Counted from the stretch's first letter, positions 1 to 6,256 are shown. The stretch is DNA of 9,494 nt from Thermoleophilaceae bacterium (GCA_013812485.1 JACCTJ010000240.1:1-9494); one strand, 5' to 3'. Made by a program: numbers and translations. The notes: generated from the sequence alone by a model not told the origin.

Positions 1-1197
1 GGTGGGTTGAATGAGGTAGTTCCACTCGCCGTGGAACTCGTCGAGCTGCAGGTTGACGGTGGCCAGCTCGGCATCTGAGACTTTGACTCCTCGTTCGTAG
101 GCGTTGTCGTCGAGCTGGGCGTAGACCTTCAGGCCTGCGGTTGAGGTCGTCGCGCCGATCAGCGAGACGATCGCTTGGCGCGAGACAAGCGGCTGGCCGC
201 GCCAGTTGCGCGCGATGAAGCTGAACAGGCGGTGCTCGATCTTGTTCCACTTCGACGTGCCCGGCGGGAAGTGACAGACGCGGATCTGCAGGCCTGTGTC
301 GTCGGCGAGGCGCTGCAGCGCCACCTTCCACAGCCGCAGCCGGTTGCCGTTCGAGCCGCCGCAGTCGGCGGTGATCGTCAGCATCGTCGCGTCGGGGTAG
401 CGCCGGTGGCCGAGGTGCTGCCACCAGCTTGAGATCGACGCGACCGCGAACTCGGCGGTGTCCGCGTCGACTCCGACCGAGACCCAGCCCTCGTCTGAGC
501 CGATGTCATAGACGCCGTAGGGGTTGACCTTGCCCAACTGCTTGTCCTTGAAGTCCTTCGTGCGGACCAGGACCGGCTCGCCCTTGGGGCGCCACTGCTG
601 CCCGGCGTTCTTGAAGTCCCCGACAAGCTCCTTCTTCTTGGTATCCACGCTGATCGCCGGCTCACCAGCCTCCAGCGCTGCCGCGACGGTGGCGTTGATA
701 TGGCGAAACTGGGCGTCGCGATCGGGATGCGACGCACCCTCGGTCATCTTGCGGTTGGCCTGCAGGCTGTAGCCCAGTGAGCGCAGCAGCTTGGCGACCG
801 TCTCGTGACTGACGCGATGACCCTGATCGCGCAGCGCACCGGCGAGCGTGCGCACGCTCTTGGCGGTCCACAACAATGGTGACTCGGGGTCGCCGCGCGC
901 CTCGTCGGCGACGAGCGCCTCGAGATCCACCAGCAACGTCGGGTCGCTCTCGATCAGCGCTCGACGACCACCACCAGCCCGGCGCACCCGGCCGCCTTCA
1001 AGCGGCTCGCAGGCCTGAACCTCACGCATCCCCTTGAGGACTGTCGTCGCCGACATCCCCGTCGCCCTGACGACCGCCGCCTGCCCACCACGACCGTGCG
1101 ACAACGCCTCCGCGCCCGCCCACAACCGGCGCCGACGCTCATCAAGCTCCCCGGCCAACGCCCGGTAGCGATCCCCGATAGCGCGCTCATCGATCAC
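1..1197 (-). CDS. ISAzo13-family DDE transposase (C-terminal end beyond window)
   Basis: The transposase catalyses cut-and-paste transposition of its own element. The frame is open for 399 codons from a GTG at 1197 down to base 1 with no stop, so only the last few residues should be missing, since family members run to about 400 residues. An in-frame TAG 12 nt upstream of the GTG rules out an earlier start. Around residues 25-60 (GGQAAVVRATGMSATTVLKG) there is a helix-turn-helix-like segment for DNA binding. The acidic catalytic triad is readable: D185 in AISVDTKKKELVGDF, D278 in TITADCGGSNGNR and E321 in GTSKWNKIEHRLF, all typical of the ISAzo13/Rhodopirellula-type transposases. The protein ends in the window at FHGEWNYLIQPT, a usual C-terminal sequence of the family. 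No frameshift or internal stop is seen, so the enzyme looks functional. Confidence 0.9.
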   Translation of the reverse strand, partial: MIDERAIGDRYRALAGELDERRRRLWAGAEALSHGRGGQAAVVRATGMSATTVLKGMREVQACEPLEGGRVRRAGGGRRALIESDPTLLVDLEALVADEARGDPESPLLWTAKSVRTLAGALRDQGHRVSHETVAKLLRSLGYSLQANRKMTEGASHPDRDAQFRHINATVAAALEAGEPAISVDTKKKELVGDFKNAGQQWRPKGEPVLVRTKDFKDKQLGKVNPYGVYDIGSDEGWVSVGVDADTAEFAVASISSWWQHLGHRRYPDATMLTITADCGGSNGNRLRLWKVALQRLADDTGLQIRVCHFPPGTSKWNKIEHRLFSFIARNWRGQPLVSRQAIVSLIGATTSTAGLKVYAQLDDNAYERGVKVSDAELATVNLQLDEFHGEWNYLIQPT

Positions 1198-1240
1198 GCA
1201 CCCCGAGTTCTACATAACCCCGACGCCTCCTCCTATATTG
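1..1240 (-). mobile_element. ISAzo13-family insertion sequence (one end only)
   Basis: An insertion sequence is inferred from its transposase gene, which fills almost the whole stretch and continues past the left edge. The promoter-proximal end lies between the transposase start and the stop codon of the neighbouring methyltransferase at 1233. The opposite end is outside the window, so terminal inverted repeats and target duplication cannot be checked. The exact right boundary is a guess. A locally AT-rich run at 1231-1243 inside very GC-rich sequence marks the likely junction, and the methyltransferase reading frame stops there. Confidence 0.6.
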
Positions 1241-1886
1241 TTCCTTGACGCGGCCTAAGAGGCGGCTTCTCGCGTACTGGCGACGAGTCGGACCTGCCGG
1301 TCCCCGTATGCGCGATGGCCACGAGCGATCCACGCTCGCGGCGAAGCGACTCGATAGCGAAGCCCATGTCGCCGAGGACGCCGCTCAACGAGCGAGGTGT
1401 GAAGAACCGCAGGTGAGGTGAGAGCGGGTCGAAGCGCGACTCGAAGCCGCGCACGAGCGCCTTCAGTGCCGTCACGCGTCCTTGAGCCGGGGTCGTGATC
1501 GCGACGCGACCCCCGGGGCGAAGCACGCGCCGCGTCTCCGAGAAGAGGAGCTGCACGTCGCGCACGTGCTCGATGGTCTCGGCGCACAGAACGAGGTCAT
1601 AGATCGAGTCGGGGAGGGGAAGCGGTGCGTCGGGCTCGAGCTCGATGAGCTCGGCGGACCGACCGGTCAGGCGCTCCCGCGTCCGCTCGAGCGCAACGCG
1701 TGAGACGTCCGCCGCGGTCAGCGCCGCGGCGTCGAGCTCGAGCGTCAGTCGCCCGTCGCCGCAGCCGAGATCGAGCGCGTGCTCGACGCGTCCGAGCGCG
1801 CTAACGAAGCGGCGTAGGTGGTCGGGCGGCGGGCCTGGCTCCCCGGGAATCAGCTCCCACAGCTCGTCGTCGTAGCGGCTCGCCAC
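1233..1886 (-). CDS. Class I SAM-dependent methyltransferase, copy MT1
   Basis: A 217-residue methyltransferase of the Methyltransf_11 type. The SAM-binding motif I is HALDLGCGDGRL (residues 36-47). The acidic post-I region is TAADVS (57-62), motif II/III is YDLVLCAETIEHV (96-108) and VLRPGGRVAITTP (121-133). The GTG start at 1886 is chosen because MASRYDDELWEL is shared with the two other copies in this window. The substrate is unknown; neighbours suggest a sugar or surface-glycan intermediate. Compared with MT3, the protein carries about 27 extra C-terminal residues (from IAHTGTGRSD to the end). This tail runs to the border of the insertion sequence and reads like non-homologous sequence. 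The gene therefore may have lost its original 3' end, although all core motifs remain. It is transcribed away from the oxidoreductase remnant to its right. Confidence 0.85.
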   Translation of the reverse strand: MASRYDDELWELIPGEPGPPPDHLRRFVSALGRVEHALDLGCGDGRLTLELDAAALTAADVSRVALERTRERLTGRSAELIELEPDAPLPLPDSIYDLVLCAETIEHVRDVQLLFSETRRVLRPGGRVAITTPAQGRVTALKALVRGFESRFDPLSPHLRFFTPRSLSGVLGDMGFAIESLRRERGSLVAIAHTGTGRSDSSPVREKPPLRPRQGTI

Positions 1887-1921
1887 TCCGCCATTCTCGC
1901 GCCTGCGGGAGACTGTCGCCT

Positions 1922-2035
1922 CTGGCCTGAAACGTGCTCATCGCCGGTGGAGGCGTCGGCTGGCCTCTTCGCCGCCCGAGCGCTCGAGAGCACGCTGCCC
2001 CCGCACGCCGTCCGAATCACGGTCGATCTTCGTCA
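1922..2035 (+). pseudogene. Decayed N-terminus of FAD/NAD(P)-dependent oxidoreductase, copy 1
   Basis: Reading rightwards from 1936, the sequence gives VLIAGGGVG, then after one extra base (GGCTGGCC here versus GGCGGCC in copy 2) GLFAARALESTLPPHAVRITVD. This is a Rossmann dinucleotide-binding start (GxGxxG, helix, then second beta strand) like that of NDH-2-type pyridine nucleotide-disulfide oxidoreductases. No further family sequence follows, so it is a remnant of about 35 codons, not a gene. It is divergent from MT1 with about 50 nt between their starts, and the same head-to-head arrangement recurs at 7780/7826. Oxidoreductase type is inferred only from the nucleotide-binding start. Confidence 0.6.
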
Positions 2036-2117
2036 CGGTCAACGCAGTGCGCTTTTCACCTTTCGCAACAACACGGCAAGCTCGGTGTCTCCCCGCGCGA
2101 GGAGCTGGGGGCGGCGC

Positions 2118-2525
2118 TCAGCCGATCCGAGCGGGCATGACTTCCAGTCCTCGTCGGTGTGCGGCCGTGTGGAGGCGCGCGTCCCACGTCGCCACTACGG
2201 AGTCGGCATCGGCGACGGCCGCCGCCGCTGCGAGATGGATGGCATCGAGAGAGCGCAGACCCTCTTCGACCGCCAGTCGAGCGGCGGCCTCGGCGAGCGC
2301 CTGGTCAAGCTCGACGACCGTGAACGCCGGCCACTCCGAGTGGAAGCGCCGGGCCGGGGAGCCTCCCGGCAGGTGGCTGCGACCGAGCGCCCGCATCACC
2401 TCGACGTAGGCGAGTCGGCACGCGATCCACGCGTCGCTGTCGGTCATCGCCTTCCGGAGGGTGGTGCTGCCGGCCTCGCGCACGTAACGCTTGACGAGCG
2501 CCGAAGAGTCCAGGAAGAGCTTCAG
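2118..2525 (-). CDS. PIN-domain toxin of a type II toxin-antitoxin pair (VapC-like)
   Basis: PIN-domain ribonuclease, the toxin partner of the antitoxin just upstream; family members cleave RNA using Mg2+ held by acidic residues. The visible acidic positions are the first Asp in LKLFLDSSALVKRYV, Glu in AYVEVMRAL, Asp in GLRSLDAIHLAAAAAV and Asp in VVATWDARL, in the expected order. Total length is about 135 residues, normal for VapC. The first in-frame standard start is a GTG at 2483, but that would remove the essential FLDSS strand. The only position that keeps it is CTG at 2525-2523. That codon overlaps the antitoxin TGA stop as CTGA, where such pairs usually have ATGA or GTGA. Either CTG is used as a start through translational coupling, or the start was mutated and the toxin is poorly made. 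The antitoxin gene precedes it in one operon. Confidence 0.85.
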   Translation of the reverse strand: MKLFLDSSALVKRYVREAGSTTLRKAMTDSDAWIACRLAYVEVMRALGRSHLPGGSPARRFHSEWPAFTVVELDQALAEAAARLAVEEGLRSLDAIHLAAAAAVADADSVVATWDARLHTAAHRRGLEVMPARIG

Positions 2526-2794
2526 CGCTCCTCCGCTCGCTCGGCCAGGATCTCGGCCGACGCGCTCGGGCCCGCGGCGAGCGGAGGCGGCTCTGGCCGC
2601 CGACGGACCGAGGGAGGCGAAACCCGACCAGCGGCGATCAGTTGCTCGAGCGGGCTCTCGAGAGTTTCGCCGACGGGCACCAGGTCGGCGACGGGCCGGC
2701 CCCGCTGGGTCACGCGCACGCGCTCTCCGTGGGCGACCCGTCTCAACTGGGCGCTGAGCTCGCGCTTCAGCTGCTTTACGCCGACCTCAAGCAT
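2522..2794 (-). CDS. Phd/YefM-type antitoxin of the PIN toxin
   Basis: A 90-residue antitoxin. The first 45 residues (EVGVKQLKRELSAQLRRV, then VTQRGRPVADLVPV) match the Phd/YefM (prevent-host-death) DNA-binding fold, which dimerises on the operator and represses the operon. The remainder is Pro/Arg-rich followed by an acidic, Ala/Glu-rich end (SAEILAERAEER). That is the part expected to wrap the toxin and be proteolysed. The start at 2794 is an ATG placed directly against a palindrome, so the leader is very short or absent. The stop overlaps the toxin start by three bases, so the two are translationally coupled. Confidence 0.88.
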   Translation of the reverse strand: MLEVGVKQLKRELSAQLRRVAHGERVRVTQRGRPVADLVPVGETLESPLEQLIAAGRVSPPSVRRRPEPPPLAAGPSASAEILAERAEER

Positions 2795-2800
2795 GTGACC

Positions 2801-2826
2801 ACCTTACCACCGAAGTGGTTACCTTA
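2801..2826 (-). promoter_or_regulatory. Probable operator of the Phd/PIN operon
   Basis: An inverted repeat ACCAC-cgaa-GTGGT (2806-2819) is flanked by a direct repeat ACCTTA at 2801-2806 and 2821-2826, exactly 20 bp apart (two helical turns). It sits 7 bases upstream of the antitoxin ATG. Position and symmetry are what a Phd-type dimer would bind for autorepression. Binding itself is inferred. Confidence 0.6.
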
Positions 2827-2884
2827 GGAGATCAGTGCCGTCGGTGTCTTGAGGCGTGCACGCTCGACCTCGACCCCGCAAGCG

Positions 2885-3571
2885 TCAGCCGGTCGTGCGC
2901 CTCCGCCGGACCAGGAGGGTGCCTCCCGCGAGGGAGAGCACGGCGAGGATCGCCCCGGCGAGCGGAAGCGCCGAGCTCGAAGCCGACTCGACGGGGCCGC
3001 GGCCGCTGTCGACGCCGCCCTCGGGAGCGCTTCCCTCGTCGCCCGCCGCGTCATCGCCAGACGTGGTTCCGGACGCGTCACCGGAGTCGTCGCAACCGGT
3101 CACGTCGAAGTTCTCGACGGTCTCCGTGCTGCCGTCCGCGAGCTCGATGGTGAAGTCGACCGTGAGCCTCGGATCGGCGCAGACCTCCTGCTCCCGGGCG
3201 TTGGTGAACCGGCCGGTGATGAGGGAGCCGGAGGTCGGGGCGCAGTTGAAGGTCGTCGAGTCCTCCTCGGTGCAGTCCGTGCCGGTGCCGCCCTGGACCG
3301 AGCCCGACTCGCTCGTCCCCAGGCGGACGCTCGTGATGTCGTTGCCGTCGCCGCAGTCGACCGAGAAGCTCGCGACCGTCACGTCCTGGGTCCTGGTGAG
3401 CTCCGCGGTGCAGGAGTCGCCGCCGCCGGAAGAGCCGCCGCCGGTAGAGCCACCTCCCGCGAGGGCGGAGGCGGGAAGGGTCAAGGCGCCGGCGACCAGT
3501 GCGGCCGTGATTGCCGCGACCAGATGCCGCCGCGCGACCTCGGGCAGCCGTCCCGAACTCGTCCTCAGCAT
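2885..3571 (-). CDS. Secreted, C-terminally anchored six-cysteine protein, copy Sec1
   Basis: A 228-residue exported protein of unknown function. The ATG at 3571 is preferred over an ATG 29 codons upstream because it is preceded by a purine-rich GGAAGAG at 3574-3580 and begins a classic signal peptide. That peptide has a basic n-region to about residue 16, a hydrophobic core at 17-33 and a PASALA cleavage site near 33-38. A Gly/Ser linker (39-52) follows. The mature domain has six cysteines (54, 73, 100, 110, 131, 160), likely forming three disulfides outside the cell. An acidic Gly/Ser/Asp spacer (161-198) leads to LPLAG (202-206), a hydrophobic segment (207-221) and RRRR (222-225). That ending has the layout of a sortase sorting signal, but with A in place of T. 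A close paralogue is cut by the right edge of the window. Confidence 0.8.
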   Translation of the reverse strand: MLRTSSGRLPEVARRHLVAAITAALVAGALTLPASALAGGGSTGGGSSGGGDSCTAELTRTQDVTVASFSVDCGDGNDITSVRLGTSESGSVQGGTGTDCTEEDSTTFNCAPTSGSLITGRFTNAREQEVCADPRLTVDFTIELADGSTETVENFDVTGCDDSGDASGTTSGDDAAGDEGSAPEGGVDSGRGPVESASSSALPLAGAILAVLSLAGGTLLVRRRRTTG

Positions 3572-3573
3572 CT

Positions 3574-3580
3574 CTCTTCC
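3574..3580 (-). promoter_or_regulatory. Ribosome binding site deciding the Sec1 start
   Basis: Reading on the minus strand, GGAAGAG lies two bases before ATG 3571. It supports this start over the upstream ATG at 3658, which would put 29 polar residues before the signal peptide. Confidence 0.5.
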
Positions 3581-3629
3581 TTGAGACTCGCGGGTTTCCT
3601 CGGCGCTGTCCGCGCTCGACGGCGCCGAG

Positions 3630-3658
3630 AGAGTACTTCGTCCCGCCAGTTCATGCAA
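3630..3658 (-). promoter_or_regulatory. Candidate housekeeping promoter of Sec1
   Basis: On the minus strand a -35-like TTGCAT (3658-3653) is followed by a 17-base spacer and a -10-like TACTCT (3635-3630). This predicts transcription starting near 3623 and a leader of about 50 nt before the Sec1 ATG. The -35 overlaps an 8-bp inverted repeat (3654-3661 with 3675-3682), which could be a regulator site. Confidence 0.4.
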
Positions 3659-3682
3659 GCCACAACCGCAAGGCGGCTTGCA
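3654..3682. repeat. Inverted repeat upstream of Sec1
   Basis: Perfect 8-bp arms TGCAAGCC (3654-3661) and GGCTTGCA (3675-3682) are separated by 13 bases. There is no T-run, so this is not an obvious terminator. It lies between the epimerase remnant and the Sec1 promoter and overlaps the putative -35. Confidence 0.5.
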
Positions 3683-3698
3683 CGAGGGCGACTCGAGG

Positions 3699-4345
3699 TC
3701 ACCCGACCAGGTTTCGCGCCCGCATCTCGGCCACCGCCTCGTCGCCGCGCTCGGTCACCGTCTGGCCGGCCACCCACTCGGCGAGCTCGGGCAGCCCGTC
3801 GGCGAGATCGAGGATCTGGATGCGACGACCGGCAGCGACGTTGATCGCGTGGCCGGGAGCGGCGGGGGCGTCCATGGCCGCGAGGGTGGCGCGCACGACG
3901 TCCGAGACGTGCACGAGGTCGCGCGCCTGGCCGCCGTTCTCGAAGACGAGCGGCCGCCGCCCGCTCAACACACGGGCGGCGAAGATCGCGGCCACTTTGC
4001 CGAGCGCCTGCCGCGGACCGTAGACGTTGAGATAGCGCAGGGCGACGGCCTCGAGCAGGGTCGCCGCCGCAGTTGGCGTCGACCGCCCAGCGGACGTTCA
4101 TCATCGACTCGCCGTTGCCGACCGCGCCGCCGAGGTGGAAGACGCGGTCGACGCCTTCGAGGGCGCGGTCGAGGGCGGCCGGGTCACCGAGGTCCCGCTG
4201 AACGAGCTCGGCCTCGGCGCTCAGGTACTCCGAGACCGTCCCCTCGGGATGGGCGAGGGGATCGAGGTTGTCGAGCACGCGCACGCGCTCGGCGCGCGCG
4301 AGCAGGGCGTCGACTAGGTGCGATAGCCGATTCCGTTACCACACC
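3699..4345 (-). pseudogene. NDP-sugar epimerase/dehydratase (extended SDR), broken copy Epi1
   Basis: Remnant of an NAD-dependent epimerase/dehydratase that would act on a nucleotide sugar. Reading leftwards, a corrupted Rossmann start (GGAATCGGC, near 4345-4335, where GxxGFIGSH is expected) is followed by HLVDALLARAERVRVLDNLD. Then comes DLGDPAALDRALEGVDRVFHLGG and SMMNVRWAVDAN. At about 4060 the frame changes and the text jumps straight to ATLLEAVALRYLNVYGPRQAL. This deletes the segment that carries the catalytic Ser and YxxxK. It continues with QARDLVHVSDVVRATLAAMD and INVAAGRRIQILDLADGLPE. A second internal deletion is apparent there, since the part resembling RARELLGFEAETEL in Epi2 is gone. 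The end is VTERGDEAVAEMRARNLVG with a TGA at 3699. No active enzyme can result. Confidence 0.85.
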
Positions 4346-4385
4346 CGCTCGGGTGAATCAGATAGGCGCGACCATCCCGACGGGC

Positions 4386-4404
4386 CCTCCCCCGTTCGGG
4401 GCCT
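4386..4404 (-). terminator. Possible weak hairpin after the TylF-family gene
   Basis: Just past the stop, on the minus strand, CCCCG-AA-CGGGG forms a short GC-rich hairpin within a GGCCCC/GGGCC-rich context. There is no T-run, so intrinsic termination is doubtful. Confidence 0.25.
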
Positions 4405-4406
4405 GC

Positions 4407-5426
4407 TTACCGGGCGCGCTGCCAGAAAACCCCGGTCCAGTCGATCGGTCGGATACCCTCGGAGATGCCGTGAGCTTCCCGGTAGTCGTGCACGGCTTGG
4501 CGGCACGGCAGAAGAACTCCGTAATCATCGACGATGAGGTAGCCGCCAACGGAAAGCTTCGGATAAAGGTTAACCAGCGCATCCATCGTCGATTCGTACA
4601 TGTCCCCGTCCAAGCGGACGACCGCCAACTTCTCTATCGGCGCCTCAGGTAGCGTGTCGCGGAACCAGCCCTTCAAAAAGTGAACCCGCTCGTCCAGAAG
4701 CCCGTACCGCTCGAAGTTAGATTTTACCTGCTCCAGCGATACGGCGAGTTGGTCGGAAGTGTGGAGCCGATTGCCCTTGTCTGAGGGATATATCCCCGGG
4801 TCGGGGGGAGGCAACCCCTCGAACGAGTCCGCCACCCATACACGGCGGTCCTCCACCCCGTAGGCTTTCAGGACCGCTCGCATTAGGATCGTCGCGCCTC
4901 CTCGCCACACGCCGGTCTCGATGAGGTCGCCGGGAACGCCGTTGGCGAGCGCGTCCTCAATACAAAACTGTAGATTGTCCAACCGTTTTAGCCCGATCAT
5001 GGTCGGTGCGTTTATCGGCTGGTCGGCGCCCTGCTCGCGGCGGTCGGGGTTGAACCCCGTTTCGTCCAATATGTTCCCGTCGGCGTAGACCCACCCAGAA
5101 ACGGTTCGCTTCATCAAGTCCAGGTACAGGTAGGCTTCGTCTGGGACGGAAGCAGGACGCAAAGACGGCCCGTGGGTCAGAGCCGTTTGGAGGGAGTCGT
5201 ATTGCCAGCGCTGCGCGTCTTCCTTCCAACGCCCCGCGTTTTCCTTCCATCGTGTTGACTGTTCCCTCGCCCGGGCGAGTCGTCGGCGCGCTTCGGCCAA
5301 CTCGCGCCGAAGCTCGGTCGCCTCGTCGGCACCCGGCTTCAGGAGTGACCGCAACCTGGTTCCGAGTACGCGAGCTCGCTTGCGCGCACGAACGACAAGC
5401 TGCGAACTACTACTCTGCTGACCCAT
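4407..5426 (-). CDS. TylF/MycF-family O-methyltransferase
   Basis: A 339-residue SAM- and metal-dependent O-methyltransferase of the TylF (macrocin O-methyltransferase) family, whose members methylate sugar hydroxyls. Residues 34-76 form a charged coiled coil with a repeated RWKENAGRWKEDAQRW. This N-terminal extension is absent from antibiotic-type members and may tether or oligomerise the enzyme. The catalytic domain begins near 95. It shows GDLIETGVWRGGA (166-178) for SAM, VADSFEGLPPPDP (198-210), LDGDMYEST (272-280) and VDDYG (299-303), the Asp residues expected to bind Mg2+. The protein ends normally at DWTGVFWQRAR with TAA at 4407. Codon use is visibly less GC-rich than in neighbours (for example GTA AAA TCT AAC and CTT TAT near 4570 and 4730), suggesting recent transfer. 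It separates Epi1 from MT2. The natural substrate cannot be read from sequence. Confidence 0.9.
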   Translation of the reverse strand: MGQQSSSSQLVVRARKRARVLGTRLRSLLKPGADEATELRRELAEARRRLARAREQSTRWKENAGRWKEDAQRWQYDSLQTALTHGPSLRPASVPDEAYLYLDLMKRTVSGWVYADGNILDETGFNPDRREQGADQPINAPTMIGLKRLDNLQFCIEDALANGVPGDLIETGVWRGGATILMRAVLKAYGVEDRRVWVADSFEGLPPPDPGIYPSDKGNRLHTSDQLAVSLEQVKSNFERYGLLDERVHFLKGWFRDTLPEAPIEKLAVVRLDGDMYESTMDALVNLYPKLSVGGYLIVDDYGVLLPCRQAVHDYREAHGISEGIRPIDWTGVFWQRAR

Positions 5427-5592
5427 CGCTACGTCGATCTACCCTTTGCCGCGAGCGTCCAGGGCAACCGGTCTGGGCGGGTCGCCGTGGCCGAGCAGAT
5501 ACCAGACTACCGGGCACAGGCGATGCCAGCGATGGGCAACGACCTTGGGCCTCGACGAGCCCGACCATTTGAGTTGGCCCGAACGCGCGCCC
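5427..5592. other. Intergenic region, nothing recognised
   Basis: Between the TylF-family start and the MT2 remnant I see no convincing promoter, ribosome binding site or conserved coding sequence. From about 5580 rightwards it resembles the sequence just downstream of MT3 (about 7187-7202), so the border of the repeated unit falls near 5580. Confidence 0.4.
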
Positions 5593-6159
5593 CTATCGCC
5601 TGCCCACCGCGAGCAGTGATCCGCGCCGCCTCTGGAGCCGCTCGACCTCGAAGCCGAAATTCCCGAGCAGCGTGGCGAGCGACCGCCGGGTGAAGAAGCG
5701 CAGGTGAGGCGAGAGCGGGTCGAAGCGCGACTCGAAGCCGCGCACGAGCGCCTTCAGTGCCGTAACGCGTCCGTGAGCCGGGGTGGTGATCGCGACGCGA
5801 CCGCCTAGGCGAAGGCACGCGCCGGGTCTCCGAGAACAGGAGCTGCACGTCGCGCACGTGCTCGATGGTCTCGGCGCAGAAGACGAGCTCGTGGTTCGAG
5901 TCCGGCAGGGGAACGGGGGCGTCAGGGTCGAGCTCGAGCGCGGTGGCGTGCGGTAGCTGGGACCGGGCGCGGGGACCGGGCGTGCGCGAGGGCCGTGCGC
6001 GAGACGTCGGCGATCGTCAGCTGACGGGCCACGAGCTCGGCGCTCAGGCGGCCGTCGCTGCGGCCGAGGTTCGAAAATGAACCGGCGCAGATGGTCCGGT
6101 GACGGCACGACCTCCGCGGGCACCAGCTCCCACAGCTCGTCGTCGTAGCGGCTCGGCAC
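5593..6159 (-). pseudogene. Methyltransferase copy MT2, frameshifted
   Basis: A third member of the MT1/MT3 family, disrupted by three lesions that I can align against MT3. Reading leftwards from GTG 6159, the start (PSRYDDELWELVPAE, PDHLRRFIF) is good. A net loss of 26 bases near 6070-6080 then removes the approach to motif I and leaves NLGRSDGRLSAEL where LDLGCGDGRLSAEL is expected. A 13-base tandem duplication at 5956-5981 shifts the frame again. One extra G at 5814/5815 shifts it a third time, after VQLLFSETRR. The three changes sum to minus 12, so the first and last parts return to one frame. The end, GGRVAITTPAHGRV through GSLLAVGRR, reads normally. Without motif I it cannot bind SAM. 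Confidence 0.88.
5956..5981. repeat. 13-bp tandem duplication inside MT2
   Basis: GCTGGGACCGGGC (5956-5968) is followed at once by GCGGGGACCGGGC (5969-5981), differing at one base. MT3 has one copy of this stretch only. The duplication shifts the MT2 reading frame and looks like replication slippage. Confidence 0.75.
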
Positions 6160-6256
6160 GCCACTATGGTCCCCGCTGCACGGCATGTCGGCACTACCCG
6201 CGAGAGTAGGATGCCACCGAGTGAGCTCCGCTGCACTGAGGGACACCTGACGACTG

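Noticed and set aside
1818..2798. Long plus-strand open frame of 326 codons
   Set aside because: It is antisense to the Phd/PIN pair and MT1, is Arg/Ser-rich, and only contains a short oxidoreductase remnant; typical spurious frame in GC-rich DNA.
2849..3844. Long plus-strand open frame of 331 codons
   Set aside because: Antisense to Sec1, with Arg/Gly/Ala-rich low-complexity translation and no motifs.
3678..4652. Plus-strand open frame of 324 codons
   Set aside because: Antisense to the epimerase remnant and the end of the TylF-family gene; no recognisable domain.
5890..5905. GGTTCGAGTCC resembles a tRNA T-arm
   Set aside because: It lies within the methyltransferase remnant; MT3 has GGCTCGAGTCC at the same place. 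No acceptor, D or anticodon arms fit around it.
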